Below the pieces are notes generated by a model that was not told the DNA's origin, searched no databases, and saw only the letters and a list, made by a program, of their open reading frames with translations. Both the position numbers and the translations under genes were made by a program. Below, in pieces: positions 24,657 through 36,530 of a DNA stretch of 60,000 bases (position 1 is the first letter of the stretch; each line of letters opens with the position of its first letter). Source of the DNA: Membranipora membranacea (taxonomy: Eukaryota; Bryozoa; Gymnolaemata; Cheilostomatida; Membraniporidae); NCBI GenBank assembly GCA_914767715.1, contig OU612074.1, forward strand, positions 2,125,501-2,185,500. The letters are read 5' to 3'.

Positions 24657-25073
24657 ATGAGAGCGATTTTCAGCTTTAGAATCCAAATATTGAGGAAGTT
24701 ATGGCCTCTCAAACTTCCAGGGTGATTGCCTTCAATCGGCATTGGGAATAAGCGGATGTTTCCCCTGGGGTATGTCACAACCATAGACATGTGACATAGA
24801 CATGAGTTATTAGTTAATACACTAATAATCACATAATAATTGATGATCAAAATTCAGACCTGGTTGGGAATCGAACCCGGGTCCCCATACCTATAGGCAA
24901 CGACGCTACCATCACGCCACTTGGACCAACTAGGTTAGCTGTTTGTGACGTACCCTAGGGATTGCCGGCTGATTTTTACTGCCGATAAATTGCCGTCACC
25001 TTGGAAGTTCGAGGGGCCATAACTTCCTCAATATTTGGATTCTAAAGCTGAAAATCACTCACATGATAGAATA
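24657..25073. mobile_element. TIR element carrying a tRNA-like sequence
   Basis: About 60-bp inverted ends: GATTTTCAGCTTTAGAATCC onward at about 24669 is mirrored at about 25005-25065 and includes GAGGAAGTTATGGCC. Positions 24870-24950, read on the minus strand, resemble a tRNA. I could not fix a target duplication. Confidence 0.75.
24868..24950 (-). other. tRNA-like sequence inside TIR element
   Basis: On the minus strand it has an A-box-like AGTGGCGTGATGGTAGCG and a consensus B box GGTTCGATTCC. Possible acceptor arms CCTAGTT and AACCAGG pair at six of seven positions, but the D and anticodon arms do not fold convincingly. It is better read as a tRNA-derived promoter than a working tRNA. 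Confidence 0.5.
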
Positions 25074-25539
25074 AAATATGGAGAATAAGATGTGATACAA
25101 AAGAGCAGCCTACAACAAAGTCTTTAAGTTCTTACCCAATCCCACGGCCGGCCTTCCCATTCACCACACCATAGTGGATCACCAAACAATAATACCCTTC
25201 ACAGCAGAAAGTCAAAACTCAAATCATCCATAAAGGACCAACACAGCTCAGACCATCCACAGCCAACTCTTAGAGAACCATTTGCACCTGAAAGAAACAT
25301 TATCGTTAATATCGAGAAAGACTCAGCTTTCCATTTAAATTACAACCAAGATAATACTCAACAAGAGATCCCTGTAAACATTATGGTCTAGTGATTGTAG
25401 AAAAAATAACGCCATAAAAGTCAGATCATCCAAAACTGGCCATTCAATTTAGAGATACTGCTGCAGCTGTAAAAATTGTAACGGAATGGAATTGTCTCCT
25501 CTTAGGTGGTTCGACCGCAAGGAGACCACATGACCCCAA

Positions 25540-27572
25540 GACTCAGAATTCAAACTGTGCCATGATGTACAATGTCCCTAAAGAAGGCAGTAACAATGAT
25601 ATAGAGCGAGATGTCAAAGCAGTTTATCCGGAGGCCACTATTGAGAGACTCTCAAAAGGTGGTAAGACCTTGCGCACTGTGAAGGTAAAATTCTCATCAC
25701 AAACCGACATGTAACAACACGCTATACACAGTGGTATACCACTCAAATATTTATTCATATATTGCCACCTATCAGAAATTTCAACTCCAAATGTCTAGTA
25801 ATTTTACTCAGAGCATGAAAATCGTTCATCTTAATATGAGAGGGCTTACAAGCAAAATCGATGATGTTAAAAAGATCTTACATGAAAAAGATCTTGATAT
25901 TTTTTGTTTATCTGAGACTTTTCTAAATGAGTCTAAATCAAATTGTTTTTTTCATATATCGAACTATAATATTGTAAGACAGGATAGGAATACTGGTCAA
26001 GGAGGGGGTTTGCTATGCTACATATGTGTTGGTATTTCATTTGAAGAGGTCAACGTTGCGAACCATTCAATGCCTGAGTCAATTACTTTGAAAATCTCCC
26101 AAACCCGCTCACAATCTTTTTTAACATGCTTTGTTTATCGCCCACCTAGCGCACTTGTTGATTGGAACCATGTCTTCACTCATTACATCAAGAACATTGT
26201 ATCAATTTGCAGGGAGGTAATCATTTTGGGTGATTTTAATGTTGACCTCAGTCACAACAGCACATTGGTCAGGTGGTTTAGAAATGTCATAAATCCACTT
26301 GGACTTACACAACTAATAAAGGATTTTACAAGAATTGCAGAAAATTCTGAATCTATCATTGATCACATATACACCAACCAACCAGCCAATGTTCGCTCTA
26401 GCTTAGTTCTGAAATACTCTTTAAGTGATCATTTTTTGGTTATGGCAATACGAAAAAAGGGTGTTGAGAGAAAAGAGAAAAGAATTTAGATAAATTTCAA
26501 CGATTATAGCAAATTTACCGATGAAAATATACACCAATATTTCAGCAATGTTGACTGGCACCAATCTCTATGTTACAGCAACATTAACCATGTCATAGAG
26601 ATTTTCAATGAAACTTTCTTGAATTTTATATCAACTTATAATACGGAGGACTCGCTATGTCAAATCTGAAGTCCTTCCTATGTGGATTGATGATGAAGTG
26701 CGTCATCTTATGAGACTAAGAGACCAGTATAAATCTCAAAAGTTATGGGATTTTTATAAAACTGAAAGAAACTTAGTCACCAACATGATAAAAAGAAAAA
26801 GAAAAAGTATATGACAAAACTGGTTGAAAATTCCAAATGCCATAATACCAAATCATTGTGGAATGCGCTAAATATCAGAAACAAAACTAAAACTTACATT
26901 GACAATGCTGCTGATATTTCTAGCAGTAATTTGAACAAGCATTTTACATCTATCGCTGCGAAGCTATCAAAAGATTTTTCTTTGATTTCTGATTTTTCTA
27001 GTACATTACCAAATTACCACCACAAAGGTTTGAAACAATTTCCAAAATTTACAACAGTCTCATTGCATAAGCTTCTAAAATCAATACCCATAGGCAAAAG
27101 CACTGGTCCTGACCAGATTTTAGTTCGGATGTTAAACAAAACATTTCCCTACGTAGGTCCAGTGCTCAAAGATATTTTCAATAGAATTTTAGATGAAGGA
27201 GTATTTCTAAAAGTCTGGAAAATTGCTTGCGTAACCCCTATTTTTAAGTCAGGGTCAAAAGATGACCAAGGAAATTATAGACCTATATCAGTTTTACCCG
27301 TTCTTTCTAAGATATTTGAAAAACATTTCAATATTAACATTCAGATGTTTTTAAATGAAAACCATCTAATATCTTCATCGCAGTCCAGTTTTCGCACTGC
27401 ACATTCATGCAGCGACGCCGTTCACAAAATTATTTCTGACTTTTCTTCTGAGAAAATCAAGCAAAGAAAGAGTATTTTTCTGTTGATTGATTTCTGTAAG
27501 GCATTTGATCGTGTTGATCACAAAACAAGTCATGCTAACAGTTTTAAGTGTGTCCATGGACAGCAGTGTTGA
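25540..27572 (+). mobile_element. truncated CR1/Jockey-like LINE
   Basis: An ORF1-like end (about 25555-25714, with YNVPKEGSNNDIERDVK) precedes an apurinic-endonuclease domain (25731-26489) holding HLNMRGLTSKID, SETFLNES, FVYRPP, ILGDFNVDL and SDHFLV. A stop at 26487 interrupts it. The RT region (26811-27572) holds STGPDQIL, YRPISVLPVLSKIFE, SSQSSFR and LLIDFCKAFDRVDH, and then leaves LINE sequence before the YxDD box. It is dead and truncated at both ends. Confidence 0.88.
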
Positions 27573-27574
27573 AG

Positions 27575-28840
27575 AGCCCGAGCGGTCCCTAACTACGCCG
27601 GCGTAAGAGTTTTTGGTGTTGGAGTAAGCCCAATGCATCAACATCAAGTGTTGGGGTGGGTTAAACTGCAGCGAATGTCCATTCTGATACATTTTTTTTC
27701 TCATATTTTGTGTTGTAAAGGACCGTTACTGGCAACGCTATTATTCCAGTCTCCTTTTCCAAAAATTTTAGACCGAAAATATTTTATTTTGAACATGCTT
27801 CCTCAAATTATTACTGCCCACCCACAATATTGATTTGTTGTGTGTCCATCTGGATTTCGACCAGGTCACTTTAAGGTCCTAGCCTAGGTCTTCACATGTA
27901 TACAGTTTTTGATGGGGAGAGTGCACATTTGACAATATTCTATGGAAATAATCCTATATTCTTGCTATAGCAAATTTCAAGCTCTGTGGTTTTCCCATGT
28001 GAGTTTTCCTATTTCTTCAATGGAATCACAACAATCTCTTTTGAGTTTAAATCCAAGACTAAGAGGTAAGTTTATTCTAATATATTCCACAGTTGATGTG
28101 CTCCTGACCAATAGATTAAGCTTGTTTGGTAGGTGGATAGAGGATACAGTATCTGCCGCCCCTTCTGCACCCTGACACGGTTGTGATACAGGGTTGGGAT
28201 ACAGGGTTGGGATAAGAATAATTTCCTCTCAACATTACTGTCCATGGGCCAATCAAAAGGTTGCCACAACGCTTATTAGCCTGAGATCTTCAATATGATA
28301 ACAAAAATGGGGAGGCGCAACTACAGCATAGAATAATGGACACAGAACATAAAATCTTAAAGGGCAACCAAGGTTTCAAACAACTTCTCATTGATGGCCA
28401 TTGATTTATAGCAGATTGCACCTTCTGCATGGGGAAAAAGACAAAATATAATTCGGATGATTATTCAGCCAGAATTCTTGTGAAACATTTCTTCCATCAG
28501 GTACTCTAACTCAGCTAAAAGAGAATACCACATAGCAGTTTCCTGTTCCTGTTATTATTTAGCATGTGCTCTATAATTATTACAGCAAAGTCTTGGAACC
28601 TCCCCTAAACTGAAGTGTTACCCAGCTTAGAGTCAGCAACTACTTTGAGTTTTGCATCGCGTAATGCACAAAGCTGATGCTGCCCAGCACATTATTTGCT
28701 ACCCATTAATGCATTGCTGCGAAACCTTGGTTGCCCTTTAAGTTGATAAAACAGATTTATAAAAACCTTTGAGAGTTTTTATGAATCATTAAAAATAGAT
28801 AATGAAACACGGATAAATAAAACAGACTCTTTCACCATAT
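27575..28840. other. no gene recognised
   Basis: Spacer. A short direct repeat of GATACAGGGTTGG lies at about 28185-28212. No convincing exon was found. Confidence 0.4.
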
Positions 28841-28849
28841 ATAAATCTG

Positions 28850-30200
28850 ACCTTGGATATTTGTGAATCACATGCACAACATGAGGCGATGTCATGTGAT
28901 GCTAACATGAGCAGCTGCAGATTACAAATGAGCTGATTAAAATCAAAATGTTTTGTTAGAGACATAGAAGTGAAATGCTGTTTGGTTTACTATGACAGGA
29001 TGTATTTATAGCCATAAATCATGAACTCATAGAAATAAAGTTCAAGGTCAGGGACCAATACAACGCGTACTGACCTAAGTCGGAAAGGTTATACCAAATA
29101 CCAACCTAAATCCCATCAACATTGAACACAGAAAAAAAAGAGTTAATATTTTGAGTAAAATATGGTCACGTCATTAAATAATTATTTACCCCTCCATCGT
29201 GGGTCAATAGCTAACAATGTGAGTCCGTGTGAGGGTATCCAAGAATGAGCAGGTGCAGGTTACAAGTTGGTCTATAGATATGTATTACTATTGTGTACAT
29301 TCAAAGAAACAAATGTTGTTATAATAAGAGTTTTCAGGCTGAGTCTTAACTATGCCAAACATTTTTAATATCCATTAATCCTAAACTCATAGAGAGCATA
29401 TCTAGCGCTTTGGGCCCAAGCAAGATGGGCCCTGACATAGCGTCCTCTCGGTGTAAAACACAATGTTTTGAGCCGATACCTTGATAAAAATTCTTTGTTT
29501 ATACGCTGATTGAGTTGCATAATTATGAATGAAAACCGACATAACCACTAATTATTGTGTGCTACAATAATTTTAAGTTTGTATAAAATAAAGTTATAAA
29601 TATTTAGATGTTTATTCCCACAGGTCTTCGCACATCTATGAGAGATTTCATTTAAAATAAGCAAATTTGAAAATTGGGACGGAAGCAGTCTTTTCTGTTT
29701 AAACTTTTATTTTATTCTGTCTGCTTAACCATATGTGTATGGCACCACAAGCAGATCATGCATGCAGTCTTAACTCAGGAACTCATAAACATGTTGAGAG
29801 AGACGGTGAAAAATTTCAATTCAAGTTGCTCTGAGATTCTATGCATCAACACAAAGTTCCCACATTCATTATAATGTGAATTCATGAATGTCATTCACCG
29901 ATGCACAGGCTGAAATTGCACCTGTCGACATTTCATCTCAAACACAGACCAATCTCATTAATATTTCATGTAGTTACATTCATTGAACAGTTTTCTAAGC
30001 AACCTTGGAGAGTTGTTTGATTAGTAAATAAAAGGGATAATGATACAGGATTCATGAATGAAAAAACAAAATCTATATACACCCACCTGACCTTGGATAA
30101 TTGTGAATCTCTTACGCAACGTCAGTTCGTCCCATGTGATGTCAGGGTGAGCAGCTGTAGGTTACTACGACAAGATGTATAAATATCTCTAGATCATGAA
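28850..30200 (-). pseudogene. decayed inverted copies of PAN-discoidin 5' region and last exon
   Basis: On the minus strand the 5'-flank blocks of the 20-kb gene recur (30190-30090, 29690-29465 and weaker at 29275-29210 and 28930-28850). At about 29465 the 5' block is joined straight to the end of the last exon (29456-29365), which still reads GRYVRAHLAWAQSARYALY, then EFRINGY and a stop. Everything between (signal, PAN, most of the discoidin domain) is missing, as after one large deletion. Confidence 0.75.
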
Positions 30201-30701
30201 CACATCACACAGTTATTAATATGATCTAAGGGCCTTCACAACACACTCAGATTCATTGTCAGCCCGCAGTTCATGTAGTTTCACTCAATTGTTTGCCATG
30301 ATGGGAGAAATGAAAGCACAAAGCGCGGACTGACAGATCTTATTCTTGCAATCCTATATTTCCAGGGTTCATATAGGTGTGTCTCAACAGTGCCCTGTCT
30401 GAGAGTTTTTGGACAAGGGAAAGACAACTTTGTTACCAGGGTCACCAAGTTATTGTTGTAGACATCCCTATAATTCATTCATGATGTTGATTATCTCTGC
30501 TTTACAATATTTAACAGTCCCTGAACTGCATTGTTTTTTGTATGTTTGATCGATGAACAGTGACATAGTAGACTACTGTTGTGTTTTGAATATCAGCTTG
30601 AGGTTGATCTTTAACCGATAAATTTAAATATTATGCTCAAAATGGAAAATTGTATTCCTACCTATTCAGTAAAATAAATTGATCTATTTTTTACCAGGTC
30701 A

Positions 30702-30963
30702 ATTGATGAGCTGATACAAACAATTGAGTTCTCATCTCAGAGATTGCAAATGCACCTTTTGATGGTTTTCCAGAACAAACAATGCTACCGTTGTCTGTGC
30801 CTGATCAAACAATCAGAATTGTCTACACTGTGTGTCGCATATCTTCCACTAAGATTGGAGTGATTCAAAAAGCAGGCAGATTAGATTTAGCTCGAGCTAA
30901 GATTATGCAGCAACTAAGCACATTTTTAGGATTTGTTTTAGTCGCACTTGAAAAACATGAGTA
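30702..30963 (+). other. unassigned short ORFs
   Basis: After a pyrimidine tract and TTACCAG at about 30700, two overlapping plus-strand frames stay open (one reads SIDELIQTIEFSSQRLQMH, another VPDQTIRIVYTVCRISSTK to a stop at 30963). No homology was recognised; this may be chance. Confidence 0.15.
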
Positions 30964-31171
30964 AATTAGGTCTAACCCTTATAATACCAGAAGGTCACAG
31001 ATCATATCACAAGCTATTATACAAACAGCAACACAAGCCTCATTCAAGGGTCTATCATAGGCCAGAGAATTAAAGTGTTAACAATAATTTCTTTATTGAT
31101 AATATCAGAGACATGCTTTTAAATTTAGCTTGCAAAGTTTACCATACAAATGGAGAAAGGAATCGGGAACG

Positions 31172-32504
31172 CTAAGGCATCCCACAAAACCCTGCATAAC
31201 ACAATTCTCGTCCCAAGTACTTGTATATGAAGTCGGAGCGGTTATCAGAACACTTGATAACATTAAGGGTGTAAGTCATGCGCCTGCATTCACCGTAGAA
31301 TGCGATATAGACATTGATAAGTTTCAACTCTCCAACAGATGATGGCATTTCATCATCAGACCACATGGTCATGTCTGTACCACAGCTCTGAGAGGGAGGA
31401 CACGTGTTCAGCAGTCTACTTCCTGCAGCTCCTGAGAACCGAAACCATGGCCGACCTTGGGAAATCATAGCATTAGTGTCACAGTTAAAATCACCATCTA
31501 CTGGTCTCAGTATCTGCCTCTTATGTTCCTGTCTCCAGCTCTCAGTAAGGTTCATGGCTGATAGACACTCAGTAGGAGTTGGGAGCATTGCAGTTGTCAT
31601 CGTGGTGGTGGCTGGTGTGGTTGTTGGCATTGTGGTAGTAGTTGGCGTGGTTGTTAGCATTGTGGTAGTAGTTAGCGTTGTTGTTGTCATTGTGGAAGTA
31701 GTTGGCGTGGTTGTTAGCATTGTGGTAGTAGTTGGCGTTGTTGTTGTCATTGTGGTAGTAGTTGGCGTGGTTGTTGTTATTGTGGAAGTAGTTGATGTTG
31801 TTGTTTTCATTGTGGATGTTTGTGCTGTTGATGTCGTTTCTGATGAAGTGGTTGTTGGGGTTGTGTGAGTGGATTGGATTTTCTGTGTGGTAGGTGTCTT
31901 CCTTGTGATTGGTTTTGGCGATACTGTCTGTGTTCGCGTCTTGGCCTCAGCTTTCTCCCTGCATTCAGCCAGCATTCCGAGCATCTTCCTATAGAGAAGT
32001 TTCTCCATCTCTGTCTCAATGTTAGAAGAAATCACTTCTCTTCTTGTTCTGGATAGATTGATGCCACATTCAGCGAGAGCACATTGTGCAAAATCTGAAC
32101 TCTTTCTCGATAGCGTCTGAGCTCCAAGCTGTCGGATCCATGAAGCAATTTGCTCCCTTCTGAAATAATGTTGAAAATGTTATTGCATGGTCCTTTAAAC
32201 ATTGAAGATATGGAACTGGCTGCAGAAGAAGCTGAGTGTATGATCCAGGCAAGCTTTAGTTAGTAATAAGAAAGCGACAACTTTGTTATCAGAACTGCCC
32301 CTTTCATGCCCAAATATTTTGCAACCATTTCATCATATTTTTCAAGTGACACAATGCTTAAGGCCTTCAAGCAATTCATCCAACTTTCTTCCACTTACCG
32401 GCAAGATTGCTAGAAAGACTTTCAAAGTATTTTTCTTTATCATCAGCAACACAAGCAGCTATTACACAAAGAGTAATCAGTGAAGCTAGAGATGAAAATT
32501 TCAT
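31172..32504 (-). CDS. secreted Thr-rich mucin-like protein with C-terminal D8C domain
   Basis: Exon 1 (32504-32399) encodes a signal peptide (MKFSSLASLITLCVIAACVA) and ends GCCG/GTAAG. The main exon (32159-31172) has an N-terminal Cys-containing helical segment (DFAQCALAECGINLS), then about 90 residues of Thr/Pro/Met repeats (about 31590-31860), a typical O-glycosylated stalk. It ends with a D8C domain as in uromodulin/GP2/OIT3: CDTNAMI, GRPWFRFSGAAG, CPPSQSCGTDMTMW, YIAFYGECRR, TYTLNVIKC and LCYAGFCG. Stop at 31172. As read, exon 1 leaves one base while the main exon needs two, so a small exon is unseen or a base is wrong. Likely an extracellular mucus or defence glycoprotein. Confidence 0.8.
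31590..31860 (-). repeat. Thr-codon minisatellite in the mucin stalk
   Basis: On the plus strand, GTTGTTGTCATTGTGG/AGTAGTTGGCGTG units of about 36 bp repeat with small changes. On the coding strand they give TTTT-M/P repeats. Confidence 0.9.
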
Positions 32505-32509
32505 CTTGA

Positions 32510-33830
32510 CGGCTCTGTCTAGGTTATAATTTGCACACTACTTAATTTACCAATTGATTGATACTAGTCACAGGCAATTCTTTGAGCTTACTTTAGATAA
32601 GAGTAGCAAGCAAACTGATAATCTGACCACCGAGTGGTACAAGATATACAGAGTAACATATCAGTGCTGATATCATGGTTACTGATTAGATAAAAACCAG
32701 AGCACCAAACATATGGTAGGATGCCAAATTATTGACCATATCATCTTTCATAAAAAGGTCCTGATAGACGGTAACCTATTTTATCAAATATTGACTGAAA
32801 ACCAAATGCGATGGGACCTGAAGTCTGTAGGCCTTATTTGTGTAATGATTCAATGTCAGTGTTGAAAGTATGTTCTTGGTATCACAGAACAGGACACACA
32901 TCTTTTTAGAACCATTATTGTAATAGTTATCCTATCTCTCTGCATGTTGACATGTCGAAAAACTTTGCTTCTGCTCGCTTTGCTCTTACTGGAGCTTCTG
33001 CATAAGTATTTCCATTGTTCCAAAGCATTTAGAGCATGGCCAGGTGGTAAGTGGATTGAGGAACTGCATCATGTCACAAGTTTTTTAATTGTCCCAACAA
33101 AATTGGCCACAAATTTATGAAACAACAGAAAACATTGTCAGTACAGAGCCTCAGTGCTTTTAGATTTTAGTTCTGTTATCATAACATTAAACCTTTTTAG
33201 ATAATAATTATGAATAAGAAGTGAAAAATTAATCTCAATCAGGAGTTGTCTTCTTAATTGCCAAGAGAACACAACCACTGGCTGCTCTGTTCCAAGCTTT
33301 CACTGTTTTTCAGTACATTTATTGAGATTCATGATCTTAAAAATTTTTCTTCCACAAGGTCAATCAATATAAAATAAGGTCGAATAAATAGCGACAACAA
33401 AAAACAATGGAAAAAGAACAAGGATTAATGAGTTGACATAAGCAGACAGAAGGATTTTAAAAATACCTAGCCTCTTTTGGGTTATTTTAAAACACTGTTG
33501 AGAAGAATTGTTGTTGTTAAGAAAAATAGTTTTTTGGAGATTTTTTTCACATGAATAGCTCTCCTTGGGTAATCAGTGTTGTATCTTCAGCTCATTCATC
33601 GGTGTGAAAAGGAAGTCAAATTAAGAAGGTCATGAATGAAAAGAGAAAACAATGTTAGGGTAATTATCGATTTGTGAAGAACATTCCTATTTTTCGGTCG
33701 AAGACTAGTGTATTGAAATAAACATATTGTATCTCGGAAATAAAAGAGTAAAATACTATAGAAACTGTCAGAGCTGTAGATTCTCTGTATTATACCACGG
33801 ACAACGCGTCTTATGTTTAGACCTTGTCAA
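32510..33830. other. no gene recognised
   Basis: Upstream region of the D8C gene. No coding or RNA feature was identified; its promoter should be at the left end. Confidence 0.4.
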
Positions 33831-33950
33831 ATCTTTTCAGATCAGAATTTGTAGTAAAAGTTTAACTTGATAGCAAAGGTACTCTTTGAATGATACCATG
33901 TATGTATGTCATTGTATTCATCTCATTCACTGAGAAATAAAATGTTTGTG
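33770..33950 (+). repeat. third copy of lectin 3' flank, left part
   Basis: TTGATAGCAAAGGTAC and TTTGAATGATACCAT match 36790-36835, and the stretch further left (ATTATACCAC, CTTTTCAGA, ATTTGTAGTAA) matches the reverse complement of the sequence on both sides of the LTR element at 10.2/11.8 kb. Continued at about 35330-35470 after inserted elements. Confidence 0.65.
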
Positions 33951-34405
33951 TCATGTGCTCTGGGTAAAACTTATAAAATATTGCACCAAAAATAATAAAT
34001 AAATTTAATAAAAGGCACACAATCTATTTAGTTATCTAGTAAAGAGTATACTATTCAAAAGTCTGACACTTTCCGCCCTGAAACATTTGGCACGGATTTG
34101 AACTCTGTGTCTTATGGCAGTGTAACGACCTGATGGAAGTTGGTCAAGTATCAGTACAGTACAGGCTTGCTGGAGGTGGCAACCATTCGAAGACTTTTAG
34201 TCTTGAGTTTACTAATGTAAAGTTCTTCGAGGGGCGTAAAGCTTAGGTCACCTGAGAAATATTCGGCAGATTTTATGACAGACCTAACTTTTCTCTTTGA
34301 ATCAGCGGACATGTGTTGGTATAATACCACAAGATGGTAGGTTAGGACGGATTCGATAAAAGACTAATAGCAGGTGTTAATCAGTTTCTCATTAACTCCT
34401 AGATG

Positions 34406-35056
34406 TTAGAGTTTCGATATGATATAAAGTCTTTGTCGAGCCTTCTTGGTGGTTTTGACAGTATTAGCTGAGAAGTCAAGTTTCTTGGTGACTATGGCCC
34501 CGAGGTAGGTGAACTGATCTACTTGTTCAATCTCGCTGTTGTTAATTACGAGTGCTGGCTGCGTAGGGTCATCTCGGGAGTTGCACATGATTAGCTCTTT
34601 AGTTTTTTTGGCGTTCAGGATGAGGTCATTATCAGCACACCATTGGCTGACGGAGTCTGCAGCAGATTGAAGATCGGAGGTAGCATTAGCAGAGAGGAGC
34701 CCCATAATAACAGTATCATCGGCATACTTTACCAGTCTGATGTTTTCACTAGTTTTCGGCATGTCAACAACATACAGAGAAAAGAGGAGAGGACTGATCA
34801 CGCAGCCTTGAGGGCTGCCAGTCGATGTACATATTGATGCTGAGGTGTTTAGAGTTGTTTGAACACTCTGTTTACGGTTGGTTAGAAAATCGAATACCCA
34901 ATTAGTGATGTTTGGATGAATGTCATAGGTTTGGAGTTTTCTTATCATGGTAGCCGGGTATATTGTGTTAAATGCGCTGGAGAAGTCTATAAAGAGTGCT
35001 CTCACACTCTCACACATTTTGTGATGTAAATAGCCATTGAATTCCATATCTGGAAT
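34406..35056 (-). mobile_element. LINE reverse-transcriptase fragment
   Basis: Open minus-strand frame with LFIDFSSAFNTI, STGSPQGCVISPLLFSLY, the catalytic YADDTVIMG and ECM-like QFTYLGAIV, a CR1/L2/Rex-type RT. The 5' part ends where the dispersed repeat at 35057 begins, so the reading beyond that point toward 35119 is repeat sequence, not RT. No endonuclease is present. Confidence 0.88.
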
Positions 35057-35320
35057 AGCATCATTAGCTTTCTTTTGCCAAACAAAGGGCTTGCAAAAAT
35101 AGCCAGTCCCTAGTAGCAATCTAGAAATGCCCTAATCATCGACACTGTAGGAGTATAATTACTGTTTGCAATTTTGTAAACAAGACAATTTCTCAGGCTA
35201 ATTATTCATGCTACTAGGGACAGCCAATCAGATAACAGTCAGATGGGTCCCTGTGTTTAGTGTCCTAACTGTATAACGCTATGATACTATTTCCATTCTA
35301 AGAGAAGAATCTAATTCAGT
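35057..35320. repeat. dispersed repeat, copy 2
   Basis: Nearly identical to 23300-23563. Small differences include GCCAAAC for GCAAAAC and TAGGAG for TATGGGG. Confidence 0.85.
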
Positions 35321-35329
35321 GTAAATAGC

Positions 35330-35470
35330 ATATCTGTATTTATTTCAGATCAGCATAAATAGTATCAAAGCAATGCAAACATGCTGTTTGGTTAAATTCT
35401 GCAATCTAAATGGCGTGAGCCTGCTGCTTCGTTGTTGATGTAATAAGTTGTTGATTATTGTTTAATAGTA
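35330..35470 (+). repeat. third copy of lectin 3' flank, right part
   Basis: CAGCATAAATAGTATCAAAGCA, GTTTGGTTAAATTC and GTGAGCCTG match 36890-36965 next to the intact lectin. Confidence 0.7.
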
Positions 35471-35719
35471 TAAGCATTATAATCATTTCTGAATTCCTGA
35501 AGGTTTTTTTAACCTAGCTGTTTTAGAAATGGTGTCCATTTCCGATCCCTGCTGACTTTTTTTAATTCATCCTTATTAATCAACATTTTATGGAGCTTCG
35601 AGAATTATTAAGAAAGTTTATGTTTTTGTGTGTCTAATGAAAAATACCGAATCAAAATCGAATAACTGGTTGCCGAGATATTCACATGTAAAGACCATTT
35701 TTGGAAAAGTGCACAATAT

Positions 35720-36530
35720 CACTGTGTCTGAAGACAGTAGCAGGTGGGGAGTTTGACTGAGGTTGTACATCTGTCAAAAGGTAACACAGGTGTTCCAAAG
35801 TGAGCTCAGCGAGGACAGAAACCTCGCGTAGATCAAAACGGCAAAAGCTCACTTGATTTTGATTTCCAGTAAGAATACAGACCGCGAAAGCGGAGCCTAT
35901 TGATCTTCACGACTGCCCAGAGCTTGGGGCGTGAGGTGTCAGAAAAGTGACCACAGGGATAACTGGCTTGTGGCAGCCTAGCGTTCATAGTGACGTTGCT
36001 TTTTGTTCCTTCGATGTCGACTCTTCCTATCATTGCGAAGCAGAATTTGCCAAGCGTTTTTTCACCCACTAATAGGGAACGTGAGCTGAATTTAGACTGT
36101 AGTGAAAGAGGTTAGTTTTACCCTACTGTAGACACATTGTTATGCTGGTAATCCTGCCCAGTACAAGAGGAACCGCAGGTTCAGACAATTCGTACATATG
36201 CTTGTTCGATCCGATCAATGGTGTGAGGCTATCATCTACAGGTTAATGGCTGAACGCCCTTAAGCCAGAAACCGCCCCAACGGAATATCGGTAAAGATAC
36301 TGGGAGGCAACGATAATCGCCCGGCTCTCAGGCTGGCGCGCTGGCTTCGGCCATGAACATTGACTCCAGACTCGCTTGGCAACTCGTGAAGGGCCGCTCT
36401 CGGTCAATGATCAACCCACTAATGCTGGTGCAAGACATCGTTTGCAAATGACCTAGATTGCAGACGGCGTGTTGTACGCAGTAGAGCAGCCTCCACACTG
36501 CGAGCTGTTAAGACTCTTTGTGGCGCCGAG
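35720..36530 (+). rRNA. degenerate 28S rRNA 3' fragment (pseudogene)
   Basis: Recognisable 28S blocks in order: CAGGTGGGGAGTTTGACTG, GTACATCTGTCAAA, GAGGACAGAAACCTCGCGT, ACCACAGGGATAACTGGCTT, AGCGTTCATAGTGACGTTGC, GAAGCAGAATTTGCCAAGCG, CACCCACTAATAGGGAACGT, TTAGTTTTACCCTACTG, GAGGAACCGCAGGTTCAGAC and near the end GTAGAGCAGCCTCCAC. Many conserved positions are changed (for example CCAAAGTGAGCTC for the usual CTAAGGCGAGCTC) and there are gaps. It is an isolated fragment and not part of an rDNA unit with 18S and 5.8S here. Confidence 0.9.

Noticed and set aside
31404-31868. Val-rich plus-strand ORF
   Set aside because: Antisense shadow of the Thr-rich mucin stalk on the minus strand.
35057-35119. 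N-terminal extension of the RT ORF
   Set aside because: This part is the antisense of the dispersed repeat that also occurs at 23.3 kb.
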